Source: Subdoligranulum variabile
Lineage (GTDB): Bacteria > Bacillota > Clostridia > Oscillospirales > Ruminococcaceae
Length of the DNA: 64,000 nucleotides
Direction of reading: 5' to 3'
Assembly: GCF_025152575.1 (NCBI RefSeq)
Contig: NZ_CP102293.1
Location: forward strand, 558,001-622,000
Part shown: piece by piece, positions 1 through 6,901 of the stretch
Position numbering within the stretch: position 1 is the stretch's first letter
Layout of the letters: each line of letters opens with the position of its first letter
Translations under genes and position numbers: made by a program
The notes under the pieces: generated by a model
The model's database searches: none
Seen by the model: only the letters and a program-made list of their open reading frames with translations
Told to the model about the DNA's origin: nothing

Positions 1-990
1 CTGCGGTGCCTCGGTAGGCGCCGTGGAGCTGGCCGACGAGGTCGTGGTCACATTGGACGCAGTGGAAACCGAAACATCCTTATCGCCGATATGTTTGGCC
101 ACATTCTTTACGGTGGGACGATCATCCTCGGTGATATAGCTGTGGGTGCGCACATACTCGAACAGGTCATCCATAGCAGCCTTGGTCAGATGGATGCCGT
201 CGCTGGACTCCACATAGCCGCTCTTGGCATAACCGGAGGAGGAATCTTTGAGCACTTCGGCGCTGTTGAGGAACTTCCAGCCCTTTTCCTTGCACATTTC
301 CACCAGGGCCTTGTTATATTCGTCCACCTGGGACTGGGTCAGGTTCTGGTTGGAGTGCACCTTTCCCAACGGCGGAATGGAGTTGACAATGATGTCCACG
401 CTGGGGTAGGCATCCACAATGGACTCGATGCCCTCCTGATAGGCCTCCACAAAACTGTCGGCGGAATAGCTGGGGCTCAGATCGTTGGTACCGAAGGTCA
501 GGATCACCCGTTTGGGCTGCATCAGCGAAACCGCCTTGGCCATTGTCACATAGTTGGAATAGCCCTGCAGCTGCACACAGGCATAGGTGGCCAGGGAACG
601 GGCGCTCATGCCCACCGAACCGATGGCGTTGTCATAGGTACAGTAATCAAACATCCGGTACATACGGGCCGTGTTGCTGTCCCCCAGGAAGAGGGTTTCA
701 TCCACGTATTCCTGGCCGGCATCGTCGCTCTTCTCCAGAATTGTGGAGGAATACTGGGTCTTGTCAATGGTGTTCTGGTCCTTGTCGTAACCGCTCTCGG
801 TCACAAGGGATTCGCTCTCAGCCGAGTCGCTGTCGGCATCCTGGCCCAGGCTGTCCAGCCCGCCCACCAGCACAAAGGAGATTGCCACACTGATCAGCAG
901 CATCAGGCTGCACAATCCCATCACAATGTACATTTTGCTGCGTATATCCAACGGCTCTTTTGCCGCCTGCTTCTTCTTTTTGCGTGCCAT
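1..990 (-). CDS. SGNH/GDSL-type hydrolase, membrane-anchored, 3' end outside window
   Basis: The reading frame opens at an ATG (988-990) behind GAAAGG and stays open to the window edge, so the C-terminus is missing. The protein begins MARKKKKQAAKEP, then one hydrophobic segment (about residues 20-42), so it is a type II membrane-anchored extracytoplasmic protein. An acidic/Ser linker leads to an SGNH hydrolase fold: block I GDSN (the family has GDS) in LFLGDSNTARM, block III GTND in LTFGTNDLSP, and the DxxH block in SSDGIHLT. These hold the Ser, Asn and Asp/His expected for esterase activity. A Ser/Thr-rich tail begins at the window edge. Substrate unknown; peptidoglycan or glycan O-deacetylation is a usual role of such anchored members. 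It is transcribed alone, away from the ECF gene. A TACAAT -10-like box lies at 1051-1056 with no clear -35. Confidence 0.85.
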   Translation of the reverse strand, partial: MARKKKKQAAKEPLDIRSKMYIVMGLCSLMLLISVAISFVLVGGLDSLGQDADSDSAESESLVTESGYDKDQNTIDKTQYSSTILEKSDDAGQEYVDETLFLGDSNTARMYRMFDYCTYDNAIGSVGMSARSLATYACVQLQGYSNYVTMAKAVSLMQPKRVILTFGTNDLSPSYSADSFVEAYQEGIESIVDAYPSVDIIVNSIPPLGKVHSNQNLTQSQVDEYNKALVEMCKEKGWKFLNSAEVLKDSSSGYAKSGYVESSDGIHLTKAAMDDLFEYVRTHSYITEDDRPTVKNVAKHIGDKDVSVSTASNVTTTSSASSTAPTEAPQ

Positions 991-1111
991 TGCATTTCCT
1001 TTCGCGCAGAATGTTCCATCTCACCTTGTTTTTGGATGCATACAGTGGCTATTGTACACTATTTTTGGCCGAAGCGCCAGTCTTTTCTCAATTTTTACAT
1101 ATTTTAGTGTC

Positions 1112-1146
1112 AAAAAAACAGCCCTCTGCCGAAGCAGAGAGCTGTT
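1112..1146 (-). terminator. Rho-independent terminator of the ECF S-component gene
   Basis: On the minus strand the stem AACAGC-CTCTGC pairs with GCAGAG-GCTGTT around a CTTCGG-type tetraloop, followed by seven T. It starts 5 nt after the stop codon of the gene ending at 1151. Confidence 0.85.
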
Positions 1147-1150
1147 TCTG

Positions 1151-1798
1151 TTATTCTTTGGGCAACAGATGCGCCCGCCGCAGCGCCGGTTCCAGCGCCA
1201 GATACAATACCACTGCACAGACCGTGGAAAGCAGCGAGTTAACCAGCGTCACACCGCCGGTGATCTTGATGAAGACCGTGGCAACCTCCACGGGCTGTCC
1301 GAAAATGTACCGGTCCCGGAAATATCCAACCAGAGGATCGGTGAAAACATTCACCAGCAGGCCGCTGAAAGCGCTGAGGGTCACCCGGGCCAGATAACGG
1401 CCTTTGCCATCCTGCCGATGGCTGCGCAGGTGCAGCAGCCGGTGGGCTATCAGACCGCAGACAATGCCGATGATGAACTTGAGGATGAAGGTGGTGAAGG
1501 CATAGCCGGGGTCACCAGCGATCACATCCGCCAGCGCCAGGCCAATGGCACCCGCCAGACCGCCCGAAACGCCGTCCAGCAGCATAGCCGTCAATGCCGT
1601 GAAGGTATTGCCCAGATGAAAAGAGGACCCGCCCGCGAAGGGGATCCGGAAAAACTCATAGGCCACAAAACTCAGGGCAGCCATCACACCCACCAGACTG
1701 ATCCGCTGCACCGTAAACTTGGTCCGCGTCAGTGCCGCAATCAGCAGGGCCACCGCCACTGCCCCAAACAGCAGCAGCCACATCGTTGCCGTATCCAT
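1151..1798 (-). CDS. ECF transporter S component (vitamin/substrate-binding membrane subunit)
   Basis: About 215 residues with five to six hydrophobic helices, typical in length and layout of energy-coupling factor S components (ECF-type riboflavin/other vitamin family). Recognisable features are the conserved stretch around FHLGNTFTALTAMLLDG and the following GLALADVIAGDP loop. S components bind a vitamin and work with a shared EcfA/A'/T module encoded elsewhere. The ATG at 1796-1798 is preferred: AGGAG lies 10 nt upstream. A TTG two codons earlier would be only 4 nt from it. It is divergent from a PdxR/MocR regulator with overlapping promoters, which suggests a vitamin B6 compound as the substrate; this is inference from context. 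An alternative is another vitamin whose S component happens to be regulated by PLP. Confidence 0.8.
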   Translation of the reverse strand: MDTATMWLLLFGAVAVALLIAALTRTKFTVQRISLVGVMAALSFVAYEFFRIPFAGGSSFHLGNTFTALTAMLLDGVSGGLAGAIGLALADVIAGDPGYAFTTFILKFIIGIVCGLIAHRLLHLRSHRQDGKGRYLARVTLSAFSGLLVNVFTDPLVGYFRDRYIFGQPVEVATVFIKITGGVTLVNSLLSTVCAVVLYLALEPALRRAHLLPKE

Positions 1799-1842
1799 AT
1801 CCAAAACACTCCTTTATCGCTTTCCTTCCCGTAAAGGGATGG

Positions 1843-1880
1843 TTGACAAATTCTTTCCTGCAGGGTATGCTCCTATTATA
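1843..1880. promoter_or_regulatory. Overlapping divergent promoters between ECF gene and pdxR-like gene
   Basis: Plus strand: TTGACA (1843-1848), 17-nt spacer, TATGCT (1866-1871), reading toward the PdxR-like gene. Minus strand: TATAAT (1875-1880 in reverse) reading toward the ECF gene, with a poor -35. The two -10 boxes are 3 nt apart, so the promoters must compete or be controlled together. A weak -35 on the ECF side fits a promoter needing an activator. Confidence 0.6.
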
Positions 1881-1949
1881 GCGTTTTCTGGCTCCGGATA
1901 AATGCCCAGTTTTTGATTTTTTTATGGTGCCAGTTTGGAGGAAAATTCC

Positions 1950-3344
1950 ATGATTGAATTGAAGTCCGAGGAGAAAGCCCCACTGTACGAGCAGCTCTAT
2001 GCCGCCCTGGCCGACGAGATCCGCGGCGGACAGCGCGCCCCCGGGACAGCGCTGCCCGGCCGCAGAACCATGGCCGCCCAATTGGGGGTCAGCATCAACA
2101 CGGTGGATGCTGCCTATCAGATGCTGGCCGCCGAAGGGCTAGCTGAGGCCCGTCCCCGCAGCGGCTTTTACGTGCAAAAGACCTACGGTATGCTGCACAG
2201 CCGCCCTGCCCGCAAGTCCTCCGAAGCGGCGCATACGCCGTCCCCGGCCGCAGAACCTGTGAGATTTGATCTTTCCACTGGCAGTGTGGATACTGCGCTC
2301 TTCCCCGCCCGCAGCTGGGGCCGCATCCAGCGGGAGCTCCTGTACCAGCGCCCCGAGCTTCTGCAGCGGGGCGAAATGCAGGGGGACGAGGCCCTGCGGG
2401 TGCAGATCGCCCGGTATCTTTCGGCATACCGCGGGGTGGACTGCACCCCCGAACAGATCGTGGTGGGGGCCGGGATCGAGTACCTGCTGGGGTGTCTGGC
2501 CCATCTGTTTGCCGGCGGCACCGCCGCCATTGAGAACCCCGGCTATTCCCGCACCCGGGCCGTATTGCAGAACAATGCACTGCCCTGCACCCTGGTGGAC
2601 ATTGACGAGGACGGCCTTTCCGCCGAGGCGCTGGAGACAAGCGGTGCCAACCTGTGCTATCTGACGCCCAGTCACCACTTCCCCACCGGCGTGACGATGC
2701 CCGCCCCCCGCCGGGCCCAGATCCTTGCCTGGGCCGCCGCCCGGCCGGATCGCTATATTCTGGAGGACGATTACGACTCGGAATTCCGTTTTGACACCCG
2801 TCCCCTGCCCAGCTTGCAGGGAATGGCCGGCCCTGATGGACCGGTGGTCTATCTGACCACCTTTTCCAAAAGCCTGGCCCCCGGCATCCGCATCGCCTGC
2901 ATGGTGCTGCCCCGCAGCCTTTTGGCGCGCTACCGCAATGATTTTGCCGTATATGCCAACACAGTAGGACGTTTTGAGCAACAGACGCTGGCCGCCTTTA
3001 TGGCGGGTGGCTACTTTACCCGCCACCTGGCCCGGATGCGCCTGGTCTACAAGCGCCGCATGGAAGCCTTTGCAGCCGCACTGCACCGGGAGCTGCGGGG
3101 CGTCACCCTGGGCAGTGTCCACAGCGGATTGCACTTTCTGCTGACGCTGCCGGGGGCCGGCGGCGAAGCCGCCATGGTGGAAGCAGCCGCCCGGGAAGGC
3201 GTGCGGCTGCGCGGTTTGCGGGAATACTATCTGGCCCGGCCGGAGCACTGCCCGCCCGACACCGTGGTGGCCGGCTACTCCGCCCTGAAAGAGGAGGACA
3301 TCCCCGCTGTGGCCGCCGCACTGGCACAAGCCTGGATCCGATAG
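1950..3344 (+). CDS. PdxR/MocR-family transcriptional regulator (GntR-HTH fused to aminotransferase fold)
   Basis: A 464-residue protein in two parts. Residues about 5-75 are a GntR winged helix (PLYEQLYAALADEIRGG ... LGVSINTVDAAYQMLAAEGL). Residues about 95-460 are a class I/II aminotransferase domain. It keeps the PLP-binding features: Asp in ILEDDYDSEF and the Schiff-base Lys in TTFSKSLAPGIR. MocR regulators use this domain to sense PLP or an amino-PLP adduct; PdxR members control vitamin B6 synthesis or uptake. GGAGG sits 8 nt before the ATG; the frame also has a TTG five codons upstream that overlaps the Shine-Dalgarno and is unlikely. It is divergent from the ECF S component and probably autoregulates there. 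PdxR itself is a family-level call; other MocR members sense other ligands. Confidence 0.88.
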   Translation: MIELKSEEKAPLYEQLYAALADEIRGGQRAPGTALPGRRTMAAQLGVSINTVDAAYQMLAAEGLAEARPRSGFYVQKTYGMLHSRPARKSSEAAHTPSPAAEPVRFDLSTGSVDTALFPARSWGRIQRELLYQRPELLQRGEMQGDEALRVQIARYLSAYRGVDCTPEQIVVGAGIEYLLGCLAHLFAGGTAAIENPGYSRTRAVLQNNALPCTLVDIDEDGLSAEALETSGANLCYLTPSHHFPTGVTMPAPRRAQILAWAAARPDRYILEDDYDSEFRFDTRPLPSLQGMAGPDGPVVYLTTFSKSLAPGIRIACMVLPRSLLARYRNDFAVYANTVGRFEQQTLAAFMAGGYFTRHLARMRLVYKRRMEAFAAALHRELRGVTLGSVHSGLHFLLTLPGAGGEAAMVEAAAREGVRLRGLREYYLARPEHCPPDTVVAGYSALKEEDIPAVAAALAQAWIR

Positions 3345-3352
3345 AACGCAAA

Positions 3353-3383
3353 AAGAGGGACGACCGCTATGGTCGTCCCTCTT
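3353..3383. terminator. Convergent bidirectional terminator
   Basis: Arms AAGAGGGACGACC (3353-3365) and its complement (3371-3383) with a 5-nt loop, A-run on one side and T-rich on the other. It lies between the converging PdxR-like and SPFH genes. Confidence 0.8.
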
Positions 3384-3399
3384 GCTGATTGCTGTAGAT

Positions 3400-4302
3400 T
3401 TATTTGGCAGCTGTCGCCCCGCCGGAGATTTCCTGAATGGCAGCCACTGTGGCGGCCAGGTTCTGCATGTCGCTGGGCACGATGAGCTTGGTTGCCTTGC
3501 CGTCGGCCACCTTCTCCATTGCTTCCATGCTGCGCAGGGCCAGGAAGTTATGGTTGGGGTTGGCTTCGTTGATGAGGCGGATGGCATCCGCCTGGGCCTT
3601 CTGAACGGTGAGCAGTGCCTGGGCTTCACCTTCCGCCTCCCGGATGCGCTGCTGCTTGACAGCCTCGGCACGCAGGATGGCCGATTCCTTCTCACCTTCG
3701 GCACGGGTGATGGCCGCCTGCTTTTCGCCTTCGGCCAGCAGGATGGAGGCGCGCTTCTCGCGGTCAGCCTTCATCTGTTTCTCCATTGCCTGGCGAATTT
3801 CCAGCGGCGGTTCGATGTTTTTCAGCTCCACACGATTGACCTTGATGCCCCAGCGGTCGGTGGACTCGTCGAGACTGACGGTGATGCGGGTGTTGATGGC
3901 ATCCCGGCTGGTCAGCGTTTCATCCAGCGTCATGGAACCGATAATGTCACGCAGGGTCGTGGCGGACAGGTTCTCGATGGCCTGGATGGGGCGGTTGACG
4001 CCGTAGGCATAGAGCTTTGCGTCAAACACCTGGAAAAAGACGACCGTGTCGATCATCATGGTGACGTTGTCCCGGGTGATCACCGGCTGGGGCGGGAAAT
4101 CCGCGGCCTCCTCCTTGAGGGAGACTTTGCGGGAAACCCGCTCCACAAAGGGGGTGCGGATGTGCAGGCCGGCGCCCCAGGTATCCTTGTACACGCCGAG
4201 CCACTCGGTGACGTAGGCGTTGGACTGGGGCACGATGACAATGCAGCGCACCAGAATGATCAGGATCACGACCAGAATAATGGCAAAAATCAGCAGTGGC
4301 AT
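3400..4302 (-). CDS. SPFH/Band 7 (stomatin, paraslipin-type) membrane protein
   Basis: 300 residues. One N-terminal membrane segment (about 3-22), then an SPFH/Band 7 domain (about 24-190: VPQSNAYVTEWLGVYKDTW ... TTLRDIIGSMTLDETL), then a long Ala/Glu/Lys-rich helix (about 190-250, EGEKQAAITRAEGEKESAI) that forms the oligomerising coiled coil. This layout matches paraslipin/QmcA proteins, which form membrane-bound ring or cage assemblies at ordered lipid domains. The start ATG has AGGAGG 6-8 nt upstream. It is downstream of an NfeD gene on the same strand with a 28-bp gap; SPFH and NfeD proteins are classic partners in membrane-domain organisation, so the two are read as one operon. No protease domain is present on either protein. 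Confidence 0.9.
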   Translation of the reverse strand: MPLLIFAIILVVILIILVRCIVIVPQSNAYVTEWLGVYKDTWGAGLHIRTPFVERVSRKVSLKEEAADFPPQPVITRDNVTMMIDTVVFFQVFDAKLYAYGVNRPIQAIENLSATTLRDIIGSMTLDETLTSRDAINTRITVSLDESTDRWGIKVNRVELKNIEPPLEIRQAMEKQMKADREKRASILLAEGEKQAAITRAEGEKESAILRAEAVKQQRIREAEGEAQALLTVQKAQADAIRLINEANPNHNFLALRSMEAMEKVADGKATKLIVPSDMQNLAATVAAIQEISGGATAAK

Positions 4303-4330
4303 AGGGACCTCCTTTTCTCTTTTCCAACAG

Positions 4331-4780
4331 TCAGGCGGTGGCTGCCTCCACAGTCACCGGACATACGATCAGAATGGCACCCTCCACATCGGTGACCCGG
4401 CAGGGCGTACCCTTGGGCATCGGCGCCTCGGCCCGGGCCTGCCAGTCCAGACCATCCACCCGCACCCGGCCCAGATAGCCGGGGTTGATGTCCACCAGGA
4501 CTACCCCCTGTTTGCCGATGGTCAGCGGCGAACCGTTGGTGACGGGGGCCTTGCGCTCCTTGCGGCGTTTGGCCAGGGTGGGCACCATAATGAGCAGCGC
4601 CACCGCCGACACGACGGCAAATACCACCGCCTCCACCGACAGAGAGGAAGTGAAGAAACTGACAACCAGAGCCGCTGTGGCTCCCACGGCAAACCAGATG
4701 GAAACCAGCGCCGTGGTGGACGCTTCCAGCACCACAAAAGCAATGATGGCTATCAGCCAGAACAATGTATCAGGCGACAT
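4331..4780 (-). CDS. NfeD-family membrane protein (short form)
   Basis: 149 residues: two to three hydrophobic helices in the first 80 residues, then a C-terminal OB-fold beta-barrel (about 85-145: GKQGVVLVDINPGYLGRVRVDG ... CRVTDVEGAILIV). This is the short NfeD form, lacking the ClpP-like protease domain of the long form. Members pair with SPFH proteins and are thought to tether or modulate them. The gene precedes the SPFH gene in one operon; the ATG has AAGGAGG spaced 8 nt. The promoter upstream carries a perfect palindrome between -35 and -10, so expression of the pair is probably switched by a repressor. Confidence 0.88.
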   Translation of the reverse strand: MSPDTLFWLIAIIAFVVLEASTTALVSIWFAVGATAALVVSFFTSSLSVEAVVFAVVSAVALLIMVPTLAKRRKERKAPVTNGSPLTIGKQGVVLVDINPGYLGRVRVDGLDWQARAEAPMPKGTPCRVTDVEGAILIVCPVTVEAATA

Positions 4781-4818
4781 AAGACGGAACCTCCTTCCGC
4801 AGGGTCTGCTTTGTCAAC

Positions 4819-4847
4819 ACTTTAACATGTTAAACATAGACTGTCAA
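4819..4847 (-). promoter_or_regulatory. Promoter of nfeD-SPFH operon with palindromic operator
   Basis: Minus strand: TTGACA (4842-4847), 17-nt spacer, TAAAGT (4819-4824). The 14-bp perfect palindrome TTTAACATGTTAAA occupies 4821-4834, inside the spacer and touching the -10. A second TTGACA copy lies at 4812-4817 but has no -10 in range. Confidence 0.7.
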
Positions 4848-4944
4848 GATTTTTAGATGTAAATTTCTGGAAATTTCTTGCTTTTTCTGTGCAATCTGCC
4901 CATAGCCCATCCTATGCAAAAGATCTGCTCCTGAACACACAGCA

Positions 4945-4978
4945 AAAAAGCTCCGGCCGCGGAGAGCCGGAGCTTTTT
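4945..4978 (-). terminator. Terminator of the GH13 gene
   Basis: Arms AAAAAGCTCCGGC (4945-4957) and GCCGGAGCTTTTT (4966-4978). On the minus strand it directly follows the stop at 4981 and ends in T. It could also stop plus-strand readthrough. Confidence 0.8.
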
Positions 4979-4980
4979 CA

Positions 4981-6831
4981 TCAATAAATGGAGAAGTATC
5001 CCACATGCTGGGGGGCATTATCCTCCACAAGCACCGTGAAACCGCCGGGATTGACTTCGGTGGATTTGCCGAAAGCCGTTTCCGCCAGCAGGTGCGGGCC
5101 GCGGTTTAGGATGATCTCCGCCGTCTGGGTCTTGCCCACGCGGCGGTAATGGAGCACATCCTCCTCCGCCCGGATGATCTCGAAGCTGCCGCCGTCAAAG
5201 GCATCGCAGCTTCTGCGCAGCCGGACCAGGTTCTTCATGGGACCGCGGAGGCGCTCCTCGGTGGAATTCCAGTCAAAGAAGGCGCGGTTGAATGGATCGC
5301 GGTACCCCTGCATGCCGATCTCATCGCCATAATAGACACAGGGCACGCCAGGCAGGGTGAAGATCATCGCGTAGCCCAGGAGCAGCTTGCGCAGTCCTTC
5401 GTCCACCTTGTTGGGTGCAATGCGGCGGCCACTCTGCCAGAAACGGTCCTGCCCATTGGCCGGTTCGCCGGCAATCGCAGTCAGGGCCCGCTCGGTATCG
5501 TGGGTGGAAAGGAAGTTCATCAGGCAGTGCAGGGCCGGCGGCGGATAGTTTTCACAGATGGTCATGAGCTGTTCCGCCACCGCCGACACATCGGCGCCGC
5601 GGATATAATCCAGCACCGCGTTGCGGAAGGGATAGTTCATGACGGTATCCAGCCCTTTGCCCCGCAGATAGGTGCGGCGCTCTCCCCAGGCTTCCTTGGT
5701 GGTGGCGTCCTCCCACACTTCACCGATGAGCAGCTTGTCCTCCCCGTGGGATTTGACGGCCTGACGGATCTTTTCGATAAAGGAGTCCGGCAATTCATCT
5801 GCCACATCCAACCGGAAGCCGGAGGCCCCCAGGTTCAGCCATGTGTCGATGACGCCGCCCTTGCCGCAGACGAATTCCTCGTAGGAGGGAGAATCCTCCT
5901 GTACTTCGGGCAGGGTCTCAAAGCCCCACCAGCAGCGGTAGCCGCTGGGATAACCGGAATCGAAGTCGTACCAGCTGCGGTACGGGGAATGGCGGTCACG
6001 GTAGGCACCGCCGGGACCGTAGCGGCCTTCCCGGTTGAAGTAGACGGAATCTGAACCGGTATGGCTGAACACCCCATCCAGAATGATACGGATGCCTTCC
6101 TTCCGGGCGGCAGCACAGAGGGCGGCAAAGTCCTCGTTGGTGCCCAGCAGCGGATCCGCTTTCAGGTAGTTGGCGGTGTTGTAGCGGTGATTGGCGTGGG
6201 CCTCAAAAATGGGATTCAGATAAATGCAGGTCACGCCCAGATCCCGTAGGTAGGGCAGCTTTTGCTGGATGCCCGCGAAATCGCCGCCGTAATAGTCCAT
6301 ATTGAGGTAGCCGTCATCCTGCTCGGTGGGCCAGAAATAGGGCTCCCCGGTTTTATCCGCCCGGTAGATGCGGTCCGCAAAGGGCATGGGTTTGTTGGGC
6401 ACACCCTCGCAGAAGCGGTCGGGAAAGATCTGGTACATTGTCCCGTTGCGGAACCAGTCCGGCGTGGTGAAGTTTTTCTCGTAGACGGTCAGCTGCCAGC
6501 TGGCGCCACCCGTCCAGCTGAGCACCCCTTCCCCGCCGTTGCCGCGATAGATCTTGCGGAAATCAGTGTACAGATCGAAATAATAAAAGTACAGTCCCGG
6601 TGTGGTGGGCGCAATGGTAAAGGAAAAATGATTGACCTGCGGTGTCTGACCGGTAAAGGTCATGCGATAGTGGACGGGATCCTCCTTATCCTTGGTCAGG
6701 ACCAGGTGCGGGTCCACGTAACCGAGGTTTTCCGGCACCGTCAGGAAAAAGGTGACCTCCTGCCCGGCCTCGATGGCGCCGAAGGGCGTCTTGCAGGCAG
6801 GGTCAAAACTGTTGTAAAAGGTATGCGGCAT
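4981..6831 (-). CDS. GH13-family alpha-glucan hydrolase (neopullulanase/cyclomaltodextrinase-like)
   Basis: 616 residues from the ATG at 6829-6831 (AGGGGG upstream); the frame runs further upstream but without a start signal and through the glgP terminator. An N-terminal beta-sandwich (about 1-120) precedes the GH13 TIM barrel. Catalytic blocks are visible: region I ILDGVFSHTG (about 250-259), the nucleophile D342 in GFRLDVADEL, the acid/base E371 in LLIGEVWED, and the transition-state D445 in LSTHDTERA. The sandwich-first layout and the substrate loop favour a neopullulanase or cyclomaltodextrinase type acting on maltodextrins. No signal peptide is seen, so it is probably cytoplasmic. It lies just downstream of glycogen phosphorylase on the same strand but behind a terminator; together they would degrade imported or stored alpha-glucan to glucose-1-phosphate and short oligosaccharides. 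Confidence 0.88.
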   Translation of the reverse strand: MPHTFYNSFDPACKTPFGAIEAGQEVTFFLTVPENLGYVDPHLVLTKDKEDPVHYRMTFTGQTPQVNHFSFTIAPTTPGLYFYYFDLYTDFRKIYRGNGGEGVLSWTGGASWQLTVYEKNFTTPDWFRNGTMYQIFPDRFCEGVPNKPMPFADRIYRADKTGEPYFWPTEQDDGYLNMDYYGGDFAGIQQKLPYLRDLGVTCIYLNPIFEAHANHRYNTANYLKADPLLGTNEDFAALCAAARKEGIRIILDGVFSHTGSDSVYFNREGRYGPGGAYRDRHSPYRSWYDFDSGYPSGYRCWWGFETLPEVQEDSPSYEEFVCGKGGVIDTWLNLGASGFRLDVADELPDSFIEKIRQAVKSHGEDKLLIGEVWEDATTKEAWGERRTYLRGKGLDTVMNYPFRNAVLDYIRGADVSAVAEQLMTICENYPPPALHCLMNFLSTHDTERALTAIAGEPANGQDRFWQSGRRIAPNKVDEGLRKLLLGYAMIFTLPGVPCVYYGDEIGMQGYRDPFNRAFFDWNSTEERLRGPMKNLVRLRRSCDAFDGGSFEIIRAEEDVLHYRRVGKTQTAEIILNRGPHLLAETAFGKSTEVNPGGFTVLVEDNAPQHVGYFSIY

Positions 6832-6852
6832 AGAAAGCCCCCTGTTCAGAGT

Positions 6853-6883
6853 AAAAACTGCCGCGGTCAGACGGCCGCGGCAG
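6853..6883 (-). terminator. Terminator of glgP
   Basis: Minus strand: CTGCCGCGG paired with CCGCGGCAG around an 8-nt loop, followed by TTTTTAC. It separates glgP from the amylase gene, so the latter depends on readthrough or its own weak promoter. Confidence 0.8.
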
Positions 6884-6901
6884 CAAAAGTATACAGGGTA
6901 A

